Assembly (NCBI GenBank): GCA_903898725.1
Contig: CAIUGQ010000298.1
Location: forward strand, 1 to 22,886
Direction: 5' to 3'
Source: an uncultured Burkholderiales bacterium
Lineage (GTDB): Bacteria > Pseudomonadota > Gammaproteobacteria > Burkholderiales > Burkholderiaceae_E
Length of the DNA stretch: 22,886 nucleotides
The position numbers and the translations under genes are program-made. The notes below the pieces were generated by a model. That model searched no databases. It saw nothing but the letters and a program-made list of their open reading frames with translations, and was not told where the DNA came from. This document shows, one piece after another, positions 20,348 through 22,886 of the stretch; position 1 is the first letter of the stretch, and each line of letters starts with the position of its first letter.

Positions 20348-20785
20348 TCAGGCCAGCGTGAGCTCGACCGGCACCGCCCGGGCGAGCGTCGTGTAGATCG
20401 GGCAGCGCGAGCGGAAGGCATCGAGCAGCGCGCCGGCCTGGGTGGCGTCGGGGCCGGTCATCTCGAAGCGGATCCGGATCGACTGGAAGCGCGGGTCGAA
20501 CGGCTCGCCGCACACGCCCCGCGGATCGAAGTCGCCGGCCGCCGTCACGTTGATCGCCGCCAGCGGAATGCCCGCCTCGCGGGCGGCCCGCTCGCACACG
20601 AAGGTCGCGCACGCGGCGAGCGACGCCAGCAGCAGCTCCACCGGATTGGGCGCCTCGTTCGGACCGCCGAGCGGCGGCGGCGAGTCGGTGACCAGATGCT
20701 GGCCGCGGGTCGCGATCAGCGCGCGGCCGGGTTCGTTCGAGAGTCGGCTGCTGGAGGACGAGGTGGCGAGCGAGGCCTGTGTCAT
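20348..20785 (-). CDS. OsmC family peroxidase
   Basis: A 145-residue OsmC/Ohr-fold protein, a thiol peroxidase that reduces organic hydroperoxides or handles reactive sulfur. GGPNEAPNPVELLLASLAACATFVCERAAREAGIPLAAINV carries the first redox-active Cys region, and RCPIYTTLARAVPVEL carries the second, the pair typical of the family. The N-terminal Ser-rich 15 residues are not conserved in the family. CAGGAG 8 nt before the ATG at 20785 supports the start. It is divergent from the SARP-type regulator across 108 bp that contains three heptamers at 11-bp spacing. It is 82 bp upstream of the DUF1059 gene. Confidence 0.9.
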   Translation of the reverse strand: MTQASLATSSSSSRLSNEPGRALIATRGQHLVTDSPPPLGGPNEAPNPVELLLASLAACATFVCERAAREAGIPLAAINVTAAGDFDPRGVCGEPFDPRFQSIRIRFEMTGPDATQAGALLDAFRSRCPIYTTLARAVPVELTLA

Positions 20786-20837
20786 GTCGGGATCTCCTGG
20801 GTCGGTCGGGCGGGGAGGGATGCCCCCGAAGACAGAT

Positions 20838-20866
20838 AGCACCGCCGCGTCACCGTATAGTCACCG
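20838..20866 (-). promoter_or_regulatory. Candidate SARP binding site in the osmC/regulator divergent region
   Basis: On the plus strand GTCACCG occurs at 20849-20855 and 20860-20866 with a 4-bp spacer; a third, imperfect copy AGCACCG (5 of 7) lies a further 11 bp away at 20838-20844. On the osmC strand, TATCTG begins 10 bp past the second perfect repeat (20838-20833), where a -10 element is expected. On the plus strand TATAGT (20856-20861, 5 of 6 to TATAAT) lies inside the repeats as a possible -10 for the regulator gene, which could give autorepression. Confidence 0.6.
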
Positions 20867-20893
20867 GATGCGGCCTTCGTTCCCGGTTCTGAC

Positions 20894-22804
20894 ATGACCG
20901 TGCTGTCGGTGACGCTCTTCGGACCCGGCGAGCTCGCGCTCGATGGCGAGCGCCTCCGGGTCCATTCGGCCAAGACGCTCGCGCTGCTGGCGTTCCTGGC
21001 CCTCGAGGCCGACCGGCCGCACACGCGGACCCGACTGGCCGCCCTGGTCTGGGGTGATGCATCCGAGCCGGCCGCGCGCCAGAGCCTTCGCCAGGCGCTG
21101 TATTCGCTGCGGCGCACGAGCGGGGGTCGGATCGGAACGCTTGCCGGGCTCGAGGCGGAGCAGCTGCGGCTGGCACCGCATCCCGAGCTGCAGGTCGACG
21201 TGCTGCGGTTCCTGGCCTGCGTGCAGCAGACCGACGCCGAGGCCTGGACCGAGGCCGCGGCGCTGTACAGGGCGCCGCTCCTCGCCGGGCAGTCCTTCGA
21301 CGGATGCGACGACTACCAGGCATGGCTCGTGACGATGCGCGAGCACCTGCAGTCGCTCGCCTCGCAGAATCTCTCGCGGCTGCTGGTGGGATGCATCGCG
21401 CAGGGCGACACGGTGCAGGCGCTGCAGCACGCCCAGGCGCTGCGCGCGATCGATCCGATGAACGAATTCGCGTCGCGCGGCCTGATGAAGCTGTTCGCGG
21501 CGCGCTCCGAGCCGCACCGCGTCGAGGCCGAGTGGCAGCGCCTGAGCACGACCCTGCAGCGCGAGCTGGGGGTCGCGCCGAGCCCGCTCACGCGCGCGAC
21601 CTATCTGGGCCTGGGCGGCAGGAGCCTGCGGGACGGACCGGCGCACCGCGGTGCCGAGGCGCCTGCCGGGACCGATGCTGTGTTGAGGGCGGCGCGGGCG
21701 GCCGAGCGCGTGCATGCGTTCGGCCATGCACTCGATCTGTACGACCGGGGGCTCGCGATGCTGCGCGCGGTCGAGCCCGCCGAACCGGAGCGGCTCTGCG
21801 AGGTGCTGGTCGCGAAGGAGGCGGTGCTGGACCGGCTGGGACGTCGGGCCGAGCAGGTCGCCACGCTCGAGGAGGCCACCGCGATCGCCCGCGGGCTGGG
21901 TGATCCGTCCCGCCTCGCGACGGTGCTGCTGCGACGCGCCGGTGCCGGCGCCTACCTCGGGTCGGGCGACGAGCAGGTCAGCCTCGATGCCGCGCTCGAG
22001 GCGCTGCAGCTGCTGCGTGACAGCGAGGACCGGCCCGGAGAGGCCGAGGCCCTGCGGGAACTCGGGTTCCTCCACTGGCGCCTGGAGCAGCCGGCCGCGG
22101 CGCTGGAGCGATCCCGGGAGGCGCATGCGATGCACCGGCGCCTGGGCGACGTCGCGGGCGAGGCGAGCGCGGTGCACAACCTGGCCGAGATCCATCGCGG
22201 GCTGGGGAGCGTGGCCCGCGCGCTCGGGCTGTACGACGACGCGCTTCGCCTGCACTGGGCGAGCCGCAATCCGGCGGGCGAGATCCTCACCCGCTTCGGC
22301 ATCGCGGGCGCCCTGCATCAGAGCGGGCAGGCCGAGCGGGCCCAGGACGCCTATCGCGCCGCGCTGGCACTGAGCGAGCGCCATGGCGAGCGGACGATGC
22401 AGGCGCGGGCACTGCAGGCGCTGGCCGCCATCGCACGGGAGACGGGCGCACTCGACGAGGCGCTCGGTCACATGCAGGCCGCGGTCGCCATCGACCGGGC
22501 GACCAGCTATGCGCACGCCCTCGGGCACGACCTCGTCGCGCTCGCCATCATCCACCTGCAGCGGCACGAACGCGCCGAGGCGCGGGCGGCGCTGCAGGAG
22601 GCGCTCGTCTGGTGCGAGTACACCGACGATGCCGAGGCGGCCGCATCGGCGCGTCGCCGGCTCACCGAGATGGAGGCCGGCCTCGATCCCGCATCGTGGA
22701 CGTCCGAGCCCTCAGGGCCGGTGAGGAGCCACCTCGCCCTGCCCGAGGGCAAGGTGTACTGCGCGTTCGAATCGCCGCTCGCGGCGCCGGCCGGGCGAGC
22801 CTGA
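20894..22804 (+). CDS. SARP/BTAD-domain transcriptional regulator with TPR repeats
   Basis: A 636-residue regulator. Residues about 1-95 form an OmpR-type winged helix (VTLFGPGELALDGERLRVHSAKTLALLAFLAL, RTRLAALVWGDASEPAARQSLRQALYSLRR). About 97-235 are a bacterial transcriptional activation domain (VDVLRFLACV, AAALYRAPLLAGQSFDGCDDYQAWL, QALRAIDPMNEFASRGLMKL, ELGVAPSPLTRATY). The rest is a TPR array (for example RREAHAMHRRLGDVAGEASAVHNLAEIHRGLG). There is no NB-ARC ATPase module between them, so it is shorter than AfsR. The ATG at 20894 has no Shine-Dalgarno sequence. It is divergent from osmC and probably regulates it. The last 25 residues (ALPEGKVYCAFESPLAA) faintly recall the DUF4242 motif. 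Confidence 0.88.
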   Translation: MTVLSVTLFGPGELALDGERLRVHSAKTLALLAFLALEADRPHTRTRLAALVWGDASEPAARQSLRQALYSLRRTSGGRIGTLAGLEAEQLRLAPHPELQVDVLRFLACVQQTDAEAWTEAAALYRAPLLAGQSFDGCDDYQAWLVTMREHLQSLASQNLSRLLVGCIAQGDTVQALQHAQALRAIDPMNEFASRGLMKLFAARSEPHRVEAEWQRLSTTLQRELGVAPSPLTRATYLGLGGRSLRDGPAHRGAEAPAGTDAVLRAARAAERVHAFGHALDLYDRGLAMLRAVEPAEPERLCEVLVAKEAVLDRLGRRAEQVATLEEATAIARGLGDPSRLATVLLRRAGAGAYLGSGDEQVSLDAALEALQLLRDSEDRPGEAEALRELGFLHWRLEQPAAALERSREAHAMHRRLGDVAGEASAVHNLAEIHRGLGSVARALGLYDDALRLHWASRNPAGEILTRFGIAGALHQSGQAERAQDAYRAALALSERHGERTMQARALQALAAIARETGALDEALGHMQAAVAIDRATSYAHALGHDLVALAIIHLQRHERAEARAALQEALVWCEYTDDAEAAASARRRLTEMEAGLDPASWTSEPSGPVRSHLALPEGKVYCAFESPLAAPAGRA

Positions 22805-22853
22805 GCGGCACGCCTTCGGCCCCGCTGCGCGTGGTCCGGGCGGCCGCGTCCGG

Positions 22854-22886
22854 TCAGGCCGCGGCGGCCGGCGGGTCCGCCGCCAC
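22854..22886 (-). CDS. Possible C-terminal end of a minus-strand gene (partial)
   Basis: A minus-strand TGA (22856-22854) is preceded by ten open codons to the window edge, reading VAADPPAAAA. An Ala/Pro-rich tail convergent with the regulator gene is plausible for a real protein, but ten codons cannot prove it. Positions 22805-22853 contain no other feature. Confidence 0.25.
   Translation of the reverse strand: MAADPPAAAA

Noticed and set aside
22805..22886. Strong terminator after the SARP-type gene
   Set aside because: GC-rich short inverted repeats (GCCGCG/CGCGGC) are present but with no T-run and they overlap a possible coding end; not distinguishable from chance.
1..22886. Mobile element, integrase, toxin-antitoxin pair, CRISPR array or RNA gene
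   Set aside because: I looked on both strands for transposase-like frames, terminal inverted repeats, regularly spaced long repeats and tRNA-like segments and found none.

Overview
The window is very GC-rich (about 70% by eye), densely packed bacterial chromosome. Two Bug-type (TctC-like) periplasmic solute-binding proteins without their own membrane partners, a YfcF glutathione transferase, an FtrA/GlxA-type regulator and a CaiB-type CoA transferase point to a betaproteobacterium of the order Burkholderiales. I see 27 protein genes, probably the tail of a 28th at the right edge, and no tRNA, rRNA, CRISPR array, insertion sequence or phage gene. No gene-free stretch exceeds 170 bp.

Layout. 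14-2408: an NAD(P)-binding epimerase-like protein and a LysE/RhtB exporter (minus), divergent from a PhzF-family protein. 2415-5319: a membrane GGDEF diguanylate cyclase and an ABM-fold monooxygenase (minus), divergent from an MDR-type quinone oxidoreductase; both upstream regions carry clear palindromes. 5329-8460: an acyltransferase-3 membrane protein (minus), then a rhodanese lipoprotein and a family III CoA transferase (plus). 8517-11946: a two-domain protein ending in a DEDD 3'-5' exonuclease and the regulator FtrA (minus), divergent from a rhodanese, a DUF1272 zinc-ribbon-like protein and an EthD-family protein (plus).

11951-18540 is one tightly coupled minus-strand operon of eight genes: an Asp-box beta-propeller, a carboxymuconolactone-decarboxylase-family protein, an Asp/Glu racemase/maleate-isomerase-like enzyme, a Bug protein, an HpcH/HpaI aldolase, a 2-pyrone-4,6-dicarboxylate-hydrolase-like amidohydrolase, a second Bug protein and YfcF. 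Four of its seven junctions are 4-nt ATGA or GTGA overlaps. The content suggests capture and breakdown of an unsaturated or cyclic dicarboxylate, but the substrate cannot be read from the sequence.

18674-20785 (minus): a VOC protein, a pseudouridine-synthase homologue whose catalytic Asp position holds Glu, a DUF1059 protein and an OsmC-family peroxidase. Divergent from osmC is a 636-residue SARP/BTAD-TPR regulator (20894-22804). The most interesting signal lies here. Upstream of osmC and again upstream of the DUF1059 gene sit heptamers (GTCACCG on the plus strand) repeated with a 4-bp spacer, an 11-bp period. That is the known architecture of SARP binding sites, and it suggests a small SARP-controlled OsmC/DUF1059 regulon outside the actinobacteria.
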